Source: Planctomycetota bacterium
GTDB taxonomy: Bacteria; Planctomycetota; UBA1135; GCA-002686595
Direction: 5' to 3'
Assembly: GCA_021776885.1 (NCBI GenBank)
Contig: JAJFFA010000481.1
Coordinates: 1-5,075, forward strand
Length of the DNA: 5,075 nt
A program made the translations under genes and the position numbers. Positions 1 through 5,075 of the stretch are shown here, piece by piece (position 1 is the stretch's first letter; the number at the start of each line of letters is the position of its first letter). The notes under the pieces are model-generated. The model saw only the letters and a list, made by a program, of their open reading frames with translations, was not told the origin of the DNA and made no database searches.

Positions 1-657
1 CTCAAGGGAGCCCTGCCGCAGTTCGTTTTGCTCTCGAGCGCGGGCGAAGTGCTGCTCAAAGGCACGACCGAGTCCTTCGAGCTGGGCTACCGCGACGAGG
101 TGGTCGAGGCGATCGAGGAGCACCTGGCGCGGGAGGTGTCACTCCGTCGCCGCGGTCCTGCGGACCTGCCCGCAGACCTGCTGCCGGCCTGGGAGGCGTT
201 CGCCGAGCGCGACATCGGAGACGCCCTGCAGCGCGCCAGGGGGCTGGCGGCGGCAGGCGACGCGGACGCCGCCCTGGCCGGAGCGGCGCGGGAGACCCTG
301 GCCGTCTTCCGCGGACGCCTCGAGGATCGCCTCGCCCGGGCGCGCTGGCAGATCGAAGCGGGGCACCTGCTCGAGGCGCAGGCGGCGCTGGCGCAGCTCG
401 AGGGCCAGCTCGCGGGCGAGCCGGACCTGGAGGCGGAGCGCGCGGCCCTCGCCGCGGCGCTGCACGACGAGTCCCTGGCGAGCGAGTGGAAGGCGGCCAC
501 GGAGCTGGCCAAGCTCGAGGCCAAGCTCTACGCGGCGGGGCCCAAGTCGACCACTATCAAGCAGCTCGAGCGGCTGGCCCGGAAGTACGACGGCACCAAG
601 AGCGCAGCGCGGGCGGCGGCCTGGGTCGAGGCCGCCGAGGTGTCGCCCTACAAGTAG
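1..657 (+). CDS. Thioredoxin-fold protein with helical TPR-like C-terminal region (3' end only)
   Basis: The frame is open from the first base of the window and ends at TAG (655-657), giving the last 218 residues of a longer protein. A TTG at 28-30 could serve as a start, but the open codons before it (LKGALPQFVLL) continue the same domain, so the gene is treated as truncated. Residues 1-21 resemble the end of a thioredoxin fold: a Pro in the cis-Pro position (P6), a beta strand (QFVLL), a turn (SSAGE) and a second strand (VLLKG). The CXXC region would lie upstream and cannot be seen. From about residue 35 the protein is almost wholly alpha-helical, rich in Ala, Leu, Glu and Arg. A closing segment (ERLARKYDGTKSAARAAAWV) resembles the helix pair of TPR or YbgF-like repeats. 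A role in thiol-disulfide handling or as an extracytoplasmic scaffold is possible, but the enzyme activity cannot be judged. It is convergent with the minus-strand cluster, with a 39-bp gap. Confidence 0.72.
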   Translation, partial: LKGALPQFVLLSSAGEVLLKGTTESFELGYRDEVVEAIEEHLAREVSLRRRGPADLPADLLPAWEAFAERDIGDALQRARGLAAAGDADAALAGAARETLAVFRGRLEDRLARARWQIEAGHLLEAQAALAQLEGQLAGEPDLEAERAALAAALHDESLASEWKAATELAKLEAKLYAAGPKSTTIKQLERLARKYDGTKSAARAAAWVEAAEVSPYK

Positions 658-673
658 ACGGCGAGTCTAGGCG

Positions 674-692
674 GCGGGCCGCCCGCGCGGGC
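674..692. terminator. GC-only inverted repeat in the convergent gap, possible bidirectional terminator
   Basis: The 39-bp gap between the two convergent stop codons holds nested G+C inverted repeats. A perfect 12-bp palindrome (GCCCGCGCGGGC) lies at 681-692, and GCGGGC (674-679) also pairs with GCCCGC (681-686). Either could form a short GC hairpin in transcripts from both directions. No T-run follows on either strand, so this is not a canonical intrinsic terminator. In such a GC-rich sequence a short palindrome may be chance. The position is the main argument. Confidence 0.25.
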
Positions 693-696
693 GACC

Positions 697-2250
697 TCAC
701 AGACGCAGCAGCGCCGCGAAGAGGTCGATCCCGTAGGCCAGGTTGGCCAGGCGCAGGTTCTCGTCGGCCGCGTGCTGGTTGTCGTCGTGGTTGGCGATGG
801 GCACGATCACCATTGGCGTTCCGAGCACGTCCTCGAAGAGGTAGAGCGGCAGGGAGCCGCCCAGGGAGGGGACCAGCAGGGGCGCCTCGCCGGCTGCGGC
901 GAGGGCGGCAGAGGACAGGGCCGGGACCAGGGGATGGTCCAGGGGCGTGCGCACCGCGCGGTAGCCCTGGCCGCGCTGCACCCGCAGCAGGCGTGGATGG
1001 GCGCGGCGCGTGGCCAGGTCGGGCTCGGTCTCGATCACCTTCCAGCCCTGGGCGCGCACGTGGGCCACGACCCGCTCCTGCATGCGGGCCGGGTCGTTGC
1101 CACGCACGAGGCGCAGGTCGAGGGCCGCGGTCGCGCTGGCCGGGATGATGTTGCGCGCCGCCGCGCCCACGTCGGCCGAGCGCAGGCCGCGGATGTTGAG
1201 CGAGGGCAGGGCGATGCGCTCGGCCAGGCTGGCGCCCTCGCCCTCGCTCTGGGCCAGGCCCAGCTCCGCGCGCAGGGCCTGCTCGAACTCGGGCAGGGCG
1301 GCCAGGGCCGCCCGCTCGGCCGCGCCCAGGGGCTGGACCGTGTCGTAGTAGCCCTCGACCAGGACCCGGCCCCGGGCGTCCTTCATGCTGGCCAGGAGCC
1401 GCGCCAGCTCCAGGGCGGGGTTCGGTGCCCAGTTGCCGTAGTGGCCGCTGTGCAGGGGGCGCGCGGCGCCGTAGGTGGTCAGCTCCAGGGAGGTGACGCC
1501 GCGCACGCCGAAGACGAGCTGCGGGCGGCGGCTCTGATGCACGGGGCCGTCGCAGACCAGCCACAGGTCGCAGGCCAGGGCCGGCTTGGCCGCCTCGAAG
1601 AGCTCGCGCAGGTGGGTCGAGCCCGCCTCCTCCTCGCCCTCGAAGGCGAAGACGAAGGACGACGTGGGGGCCAGGTCGGCGGCGGCCAGGGCATCGAGGG
1701 CCGCGAGCAGCGCGATCAAGGGCGCCTTGTCGTCCCCGGCGCCGCGGGCGTACAGGCGCCACTCGGCGGGCCACGCGCGGCGCGCGCCGGGGGACTCCGG
1801 GGCCAGGGCGGAGAGGGAGAGGCGCGCCCCTCCCTGTTCGACGGGAGCGTCGCGCAGGGTGGGCTCGAAGGGCGGATCGGTCCAGTCTTCCGGGCTGACG
1901 GGCTGGCCGTCGTAGTGCACGTAGAGGCCCAGGGTGCGCGTCGCCCCGGGCGCGTCGATGCGACCGATCACAAGGGGCGCAGCGCCCTCGCGCTCGACGA
2001 GCTCCATCGTCGCGCCGCGTCGCGTGAAGGCCTCTGCCAGCAGGGCAGCGCAGCGCGCGAGTCCGGCGCGGTCCGCCGCCACGCTCGGTACGGCGAGGAG
2101 GCCGGCGAACTCCTCGAGGATCTCGACGCCGTGGGTCTCGCGCCAGGCCCGAGCCGCCTCGACCGCGGCCTCCTGCCCCGACGGGGCCAGCGCCACCGGC
2201 GCCGGCGGCAGCAGCGGGGTCAAGCCCAGGGCCAGGCCCGCGAGCCTCAC
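697..2250 (-). CDS. M20-family metallopeptidase (CNDP/DapE-type dipeptidase-like), possibly exported
   Basis: The 517-residue product carries the full dinuclear-zinc hydrolase signature of family M20. In order: H112 and D114 in VHYDGQP; the bridging Asp D173 in ARGAGDDK; E207 (general base) and E208 (metal) in EGEEEAGS; D234 in VCDGP; H267 in LHSGHYGNWAPNP, the dimerisation-domain His; R380 in LDLRLV; and the last metal ligand H493 in NQHAADENL. Role assignments follow the family pattern. The likely activity is hydrolysis of dipeptides or related N-acyl amino acids. The substrate cannot be read from sequence. The GTG start at 2248-2250 is chosen because it overlaps the stop of the aminotransferase gene as GTGA and gives MRLAGLALGLTPLLPP, a short hydrophobic N-terminus. 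That may be a signal peptide, but it has one Arg, several Pro, and Pro after the possible ALA cleavage site, so export is uncertain. Upstream purines (GGTGGTGGA) are a weak ribosome site, which fits translational coupling. The open frame continuing far upstream on this strand overlaps the aminotransferase and is not coding. Confidence 0.93.
   Translation of the reverse strand: MRLAGLALGLTPLLPPAPVALAPSGQEAAVEAARAWRETHGVEILEEFAGLLAVPSVAADRAGLARCAALLAEAFTRRGATMELVEREGAAPLVIGRIDAPGATRTLGLYVHYDGQPVSPEDWTDPPFEPTLRDAPVEQGGARLSLSALAPESPGARRAWPAEWRLYARGAGDDKAPLIALLAALDALAAADLAPTSSFVFAFEGEEEAGSTHLRELFEAAKPALACDLWLVCDGPVHQSRRPQLVFGVRGVTSLELTTYGAARPLHSGHYGNWAPNPALELARLLASMKDARGRVLVEGYYDTVQPLGAAERAALAALPEFEQALRAELGLAQSEGEGASLAERIALPSLNIRGLRSADVGAAARNIIPASATAALDLRLVRGNDPARMQERVVAHVRAQGWKVIETEPDLATRRAHPRLLRVQRGQGYRAVRTPLDHPLVPALSSAALAAAGEAPLLVPSLGGSLPLYLFEDVLGTPMVIVPIANHDDNQHAADENLRLANLAYGIDLFAALLRL
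2247..2250 (-). other. GTGA stop/start overlap (translational coupling)
   Basis: The TGA stop of the aminotransferase homologue (2249-2247) and the GTG start of the M20 peptidase (2250-2248) share bases in a GTGA tetramer. Ribosomes finishing the first gene can restart on the second, so the two proteins are probably made together in linked amounts. The purine-rich but poor Shine-Dalgarno match just upstream supports reliance on coupling. Confidence 0.8.
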
Positions 2251-3149
2251 TCCACCACCCGCTCGCCCTCGCTCGCGGTGCGCGCCAGGTACAGCTCGGA
2301 GAGGCGCGCGGTCATCGGGCCAGGCTCTCCGCCACCAATGGGGCGGCCATCGATGGTCGTGACCGCGGCCAGCTCGCCCATGGTGCCGGTGCAGAAGACC
2401 TCGTCCGCCGCGTAGAACTCCGTCAGGGGCAGGTCGCGCACGTCGCTCGGGATGCCGTGGGTCGCGCACAGCTCGAGCACCGTGGCGCGCGTGACCCCGG
2501 CGGGGCAGGCCACCAGTCGACTGGTGGCGAGGGCACCCTTCTTGACCAGGAACAGGTGCGTCGCGTTGGTCTCGGCCACGAAGCCGCGGGCGTCGAGCAT
2601 CAGGGCGTCGTCGGCCCCGGCGGCGTTGGCCTCGATCTTGGCCAGGATCGACTGGATCAGGTTGGCGTGGTGGATGCGCGGGTCCATCTCCGCCGGCCCG
2701 AAGCGGCGGATCGAGCTGCTGGCCAGGGTCAGGCCGCGCTTGGAGTAGACCGGCGTCTTGAACTCGGCCAGCACGATCAGGGTCGGGCCACTCTGATTCA
2801 GGCGCGGGTCCATGCCCGAGGTGATCTTCACACCGCGCGAGAGGGTCAGGCGCACGTGGGCGCCGTCGCGCATGCCGTTGGCCTCGAAGGTGCGCTTCAG
2901 CTCGTGCACGATCTTGTCGCGCGGGGGGATGTCCGTGAAGGCCAGGGCCAGGGCCGACTCGCGCAGGCGTTCGAGGTGCTCGTCCAGCTTGAAGACCCGC
3001 CCATCGTAGAGGCGCAGGCCTTCCCAGACGGCGTCGCCGCCCTGCACAGCGGAATCGAAGGGGCTGATGCGCGCCTGGTCGCGGTGCACCAGCTCGCCGT
3101 TGATGTTGACCAGGAGGTCCTTGTTGCGTTCGTCGAAGGTCTGGAGCAT
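2247..3149 (-). CDS. Class IV aminotransferase homologue with catalytic lysine replaced by histidine (BCAT-like)
   Basis: The product is 300 residues, normal for fold-type IV PLP enzymes (branched-chain, D-amino acid aminotransferase, aminodeoxychorismate lyase). Visible landmarks are: QGGDAVWEGLR (36-46), the substrate-side loop; EHLERL with H58 and R61, the latter in the phosphate-binding Arg position; ETNATHLF with E193, which pairs with the PLP ring nitrogen in active members; AGVTR (217-221); ADEVFCTGT (248-256) with the phosphate-binding GT; and DGRPIGGGEPGPMT (267-280). In active relatives the stretch before NILAKIEA reads roughly IKSLNYL, where K forms the Schiff base. Here it is IHHANLI (159-165), so the Lys position is H160 (codon CAC, bases 2672-2670), and no other Lys lies nearby. 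Ordinary transamination through a Lys-PLP aldimine therefore seems unlikely. The protein may bind PLP or another ligand and do different chemistry. The ATG at 3149 lies 11 bp after the sulfotransferase-like stop, with a weak GAGA-type site before it, and starts the usual NINGELVHRDQARISPFD beginning. The longer open frame upstream is not coding. Confidence 0.9.
   Translation of the reverse strand: MLQTFDERNKDLLVNINGELVHRDQARISPFDSAVQGGDAVWEGLRLYDGRVFKLDEHLERLRESALALAFTDIPPRDKIVHELKRTFEANGMRDGAHVRLTLSRGVKITSGMDPRLNQSGPTLIVLAEFKTPVYSKRGLTLASSSIRRFGPAEMDPRIHHANLIQSILAKIEANAAGADDALMLDARGFVAETNATHLFLVKKGALATSRLVACPAGVTRATVLELCATHGIPSDVRDLPLTEFYAADEVFCTGTMGELAAVTTIDGRPIGGGEPGPMTARLSELYLARTASEGERVVE
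2509..2528. repeat. Perfect 20-bp palindrome inside the aminotransferase gene
   Basis: Two 10-base arms (GCCACCAGTC and its complement) meet without a spacer at a GTCGAC centre. On the minus strand it encodes ATSRLVA (residues 208-214), in the segment before the AGVTR loop. The central codons AGT (Ser) and CGA (Arg) are less GC-rich than the codons usually used here. It does not extend beyond 20 bp. It may be a protein-binding site or simply chance. No second copy was noticed in the window. Confidence 0.6.
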
Positions 3150-3160
3150 CGGGGCGTTCT

Positions 3161-3898
3161 CTAGCTGGTGATCCGGTGAGCGTGGAGGCGCTCGTAGAGC
3201 GGCGTGCACTCGTCGAGCAGGGTTGAGAGGTGCTCGGGCAGGGGGCGTGTGTCGGGCTTCCAGGGCGCGAAGCCGGTCGAGGCCCAGGTGTTTGCGTACC
3301 AGTGCTCGCCCCAGCAGCCATCGGTGTCCCGTGGGCCCGGGGCCCAGGCCAGCATCGCGGGCTCGAAGGCCAGGCCGATGCGCGGGCACAGGGCGCGCAG
3401 CACACCCTCGGGGTCCTGCAACAGCTCGGCCGAATCGACCACCGGCGGCGGGCTGCCGGAGGTGTCGGCCACGTGCTCGAAGAGCTCGACCTGCTGCGGC
3501 AGCCCGGTGTCGACCAGGCGCGGGTTCGGGACCACGGTGTCGAGGGAGGGCAGCATGCGCCGCGGGTCGCGGATCAGGAACACGTGGGTCAGGGCGTCGA
3601 GCCAGTCGCGCTCGATCTCCTCCAGGAGATGATGCGCCATGTGCTTCTGATAGAAGACGCGCTTGCCGGCCGGCAGGGGCCCGGTCAGCCAGGCCACCAC
3701 CCGGCGCCAGTCCGTCTCGTGCTGCTCCTGGATCGCCTGGGCGACCGGGTGCGGCAGCCCGGTCTGGGCCAGGTAGTGGGCGTAGAGCGGCTCGTCGCAG
3801 ACGAGGGTGTCCGCGCGGCTGCCGAAGGAGCGCATCAGCGCCGTCGAGATGTTCCGGGGGCCGGACCACATCGCGATCCGTAGCGTGTCTTGCGTCAT
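3161..3898 (-). CDS. Sulfotransferase-like P-loop protein
   Basis: The 245-residue product has sulfotransferase-superfamily architecture. A first strand runs into a P-loop-like turn, IAMWSGPRNISTALM (8-22), at the place of the PAPS 5'-phosphosulfate loop. DEPLY (35-39) follows, then YQKHMAHHL (83-91), then FLIRDPRRMLPSL (107-119), which matches the 3'-phosphate motif with R110 and S118. VVDSAELLQDPEGVLRALCPRIGL (153-176) matches the usual late helix (ED-L-xx-P-xx-xL). The P-loop differs from the common PRSGTT form: it reads PRNIST, so the glycine position is Ile. PAPS use is therefore plausible but not shown, and a kinase-like or other nucleotide role is possible. The ATG at 3898 is chosen because the domain starts at once (MTQDTLRIAMWSGPRN). 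No good ribosome site is visible in the 41-bp gap before it. The gene ends 11 bp before the aminotransferase homologue. The two regions are, from memory, fused in plant BCAL proteins, so a joint function is likely. Confidence 0.82.
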   Translation of the reverse strand: MTQDTLRIAMWSGPRNISTALMRSFGSRADTLVCDEPLYAHYLAQTGLPHPVAQAIQEQHETDWRRVVAWLTGPLPAGKRVFYQKHMAHHLLEEIERDWLDALTHVFLIRDPRRMLPSLDTVVPNPRLVDTGLPQQVELFEHVADTSGSPPPVVDSAELLQDPEGVLRALCPRIGLAFEPAMLAWAPGPRDTDGCWGEHWYANTWASTGFAPWKPDTRPLPEHLSTLLDECTPLYERLHAHRITS

Positions 3899-3939
3899 CG
3901 TGGGCAGAGGATAGGCAGCGCCCGCGGACACGGGAAGGC

Positions 3940-5075
3940 TCAGCGCACCCGGAGCAGGGCCAGGCGCCCCATCAGCCCGGCCCAGTTGCCGTGGTTCGAG
4001 CCCGAGGGGTAGCGCGCGTGCTCCGCGAAGAGCTGGTCGCGCATGGCCCCCAGGGAGCGCGCGTACTTCCAGCACTGCAAGAGGCGCGCCAGGTAGCGGT
4101 TGGACTCGCCCCGCCCGGCCTCGGGCGGGCTGATCTGCATGCCGTAGTCGAGGGCCCACCAGCAGTGGAAGAACTCGACCCCGCCGTTGAAGCCGTCCTC
4201 GGGGATGTAGCCCGGGCCCCAGCGCTGCTCGTCGCAGAAGGGCGGCTCGTCGTAGTTCTCGTGCAGGGCGACGGCGAAGGCCGTGCGCGGCCCACCGTGC
4301 TTCTCACCGCGCTCGTAGACGGGGCCCCAGTAGAGGTAGTCTAGGGTGCGCAGCACCAGGGCCTCGAGCTCACCGCGCAAGGCATCGTCCTGCCCCGCGA
4401 GAACGCTCTCCGCCAGGCAGCGCATGGCGTGCAACAGGAACAGGGACTCGTAGGTCTGCGCCGCCTCGTAGCGGTCGTGGCCGAGGATCTTCGCCAGCGG
4501 GTTGCGCTGGATCACACCGCTCGGCATCGCGGCGTCGAGCAGGAAGCGCGCCACGCGCGTGTACCACTCGCGGTTCTGGGCGCGCCAGGCGTCGTCCGAG
4601 ACGGCGTAGGCCGCGCACATGGCGTCGATGCCCCAGGCCTGGTCGCGGCCGACGTTGGCGCCCACGTGGGGCCGCTCGAGGACCCGCGTCTCGTGCATGG
4701 CCAGGGTCGCGCCCGGGGACCAGCTCGCTCCAGCATGGGGGCTCTCGTGGAACATCAGGTGGAACAGCTCGGCCGAGAGCAGGAGGTCGTCGCGCGCCAT
4801 GGCGTCGTTGCCGAGCCAGACCAGGGCCTTCGTGTTCTTGGTGTAGCGGATCAGGTGCTGGCCGTCGTGGGGCATCCAGGCCAGGAGCACGTCCTCGCGA
4901 TTCGGCAGGTCGCCCCCGGCCACGTGGGGGCTGCCCGCGTCGTAGGGCGGCCGGCGACCCTCGAGGTGCACGTCGCGCACGTGCAGCGAGGCCTTGGGTC
5001 CGTTGAACACCGGCAGGCGCATCAGCGGCGGGACGACGCGACCGTTGGTGCGGAAGTCGAAGGGGATCACCCCGT
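3940..5075 (-). CDS. Protein of unknown function, possibly an alpha/alpha-barrel (5' end missing)
   Basis: The frame is open to the window edge. The GTG at 5070-5068 could be a start, but the preceding codon is also open and the text there (IPFDFRTNGRVVPPLMRLPVF) reads as mid-protein, so the N-terminus is probably outside. About 377 residues are visible, ending at TGA (3942-3940). I do not recognise the family. Numbering from that GTG, the N-terminal 65 residues look beta-rich. Helices follow, carrying aromatic and charged patches: HDGQHLIRYTKNTKALVWLGND (68-89), ELFHLMFHE (101-109), GANVGRDQAWGIDAMCAAYAV (137-157), ILGHDRYEAAQTYESLFLLHAM (195-216), LDYLYWGPVYE (243-253), and a Gly/Trp-rich part with EQRWGPGYIPEDGFNGGVEFFHCWWALDYG (281-310). 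Repeating helix pairs with Trp, Asp and Glu in the connecting loops resemble six-hairpin (alpha/alpha) barrel proteins such as glycosidases, lyases or epimerases. This is a fold-level impression only. It lies 41 bp upstream of the sulfotransferase-like gene and may share its transcript. Confidence 0.75.
   Translation of the reverse strand, partial: GVIPFDFRTNGRVVPPLMRLPVFNGPKASLHVRDVHLEGRRPPYDAGSPHVAGGDLPNREDVLLAWMPHDGQHLIRYTKNTKALVWLGNDAMARDDLLLSAELFHLMFHESPHAGASWSPGATLAMHETRVLERPHVGANVGRDQAWGIDAMCAAYAVSDDAWRAQNREWYTRVARFLLDAAMPSGVIQRNPLAKILGHDRYEAAQTYESLFLLHAMRCLAESVLAGQDDALRGELEALVLRTLDYLYWGPVYERGEKHGGPRTAFAVALHENYDEPPFCDEQRWGPGYIPEDGFNGGVEFFHCWWALDYGMQISPPEAGRGESNRYLARLLQCWKYARSLGAMRDQLFAEHARYPSGSNHGNWAGLMGRLALLRVR

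Noticed and set aside
557..1774. Minus-strand open frame crossing the convergent gap
   Set aside because: It overlaps both the thioredoxin-like gene end and the M20 gene out of frame, and its text is almost wholly Arg, Pro, Gly and Ala.
772..2415. Long plus-strand open frame opposite the M20 peptidase gene
   Set aside because: Its translation is low-complexity (Gly, Ala, Arg, Gln) with no motif, while the minus strand carries a full set of M20 catalytic residues. It is a codon-bias shadow of a GC-rich gene.
2661..2675. Missing Lys in the aminotransferase as a frameshift or sequencing error
   Set aside because: The frame is intact on both sides, the codons ATC CAC CAC GCC AAC are clean, and changing CAC to a Lys codon needs two base changes. 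The HH pair also matches what I recall of plant relatives.
2251..3405. Upstream extension of the M20 peptidase frame, allowing a 902-residue protein
   Set aside because: The extension overlaps the whole aminotransferase gene in another frame and has Arg/Pro/Gly-rich text without domain features. The GTG in the GTGA overlap is a natural start.
3150..3869. N-terminal extension of the aminotransferase frame
   Set aside because: It lies over the well-supported sulfotransferase-like gene and reads as low-complexity. The ATG at 3149 gives the usual class IV N-terminus and length.
3899..4159. N-terminal extension of the sulfotransferase-like frame
   Set aside because: It overlaps the coding end of the upstream gene in another frame and shows only Arg/Pro/Leu-rich text. 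The domain begins right after the ATG at 3898.
3223..4344. Plus-strand open frame of about 370 codons opposite the sulfotransferase-like gene and the upstream gene
   Set aside because: Arg/Pro/Gly/Ala-rich translation crossing two real genes and the gap between them, with no recognisable motif.

Overview
The window is uniformly very GC-rich, with strong G/C bias at third codon positions, which leaves long spurious open frames opposite and across the real genes. It reads as a chromosomal piece from a high-GC Gram-negative-type bacterium. The thioredoxin-like protein with a helical tail and a possibly secreted M20 peptidase would fit Planctomycetota, Myxococcota or a similar environmental lineage. 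This placement is a guess from style, not from a marker gene. There is no sign of a mobile element, CRISPR array, RNA gene or phage.

Layout: on the + strand, 1-657 is the 3' end of a gene for a thioredoxin-fold protein with a long alpha-helical, TPR-like C-terminal part. It converges on a tightly packed minus-strand cluster of four genes that fills the rest. In transcription order these are: a 5'-truncated gene of unknown function, possibly an alpha/alpha-barrel (5075-3940); a sulfotransferase-like P-loop protein (3898-3161); a class IV (branched-chain/D-amino acid type) aminotransferase homologue (3149-2247); and an M20-family metallopeptidase (2250-697). Gaps are 41 bp and 11 bp, then a 4-bp stop/start overlap (GTGA), so at least the last three genes look like one translationally coupled operon.

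The most interesting point is the sulfotransferase-like/aminotransferase pair. The aminotransferase homologue keeps nearly every fold-IV landmark, but the position of the PLP-binding lysine holds histidine (H160, followed by H161). From memory, plant 'branched-chain-amino-acid aminotransferase-like' proteins (Arabidopsis BCAL1/BCAL2) join a similar sulfotransferase-like region and a similar Lys-less aminotransferase region in one chain. The bacterial gene pair here would be the split form of that fusion. This suggests an ancient two-component system of undescribed chemistry, here accompanied by a probable dipeptidase.
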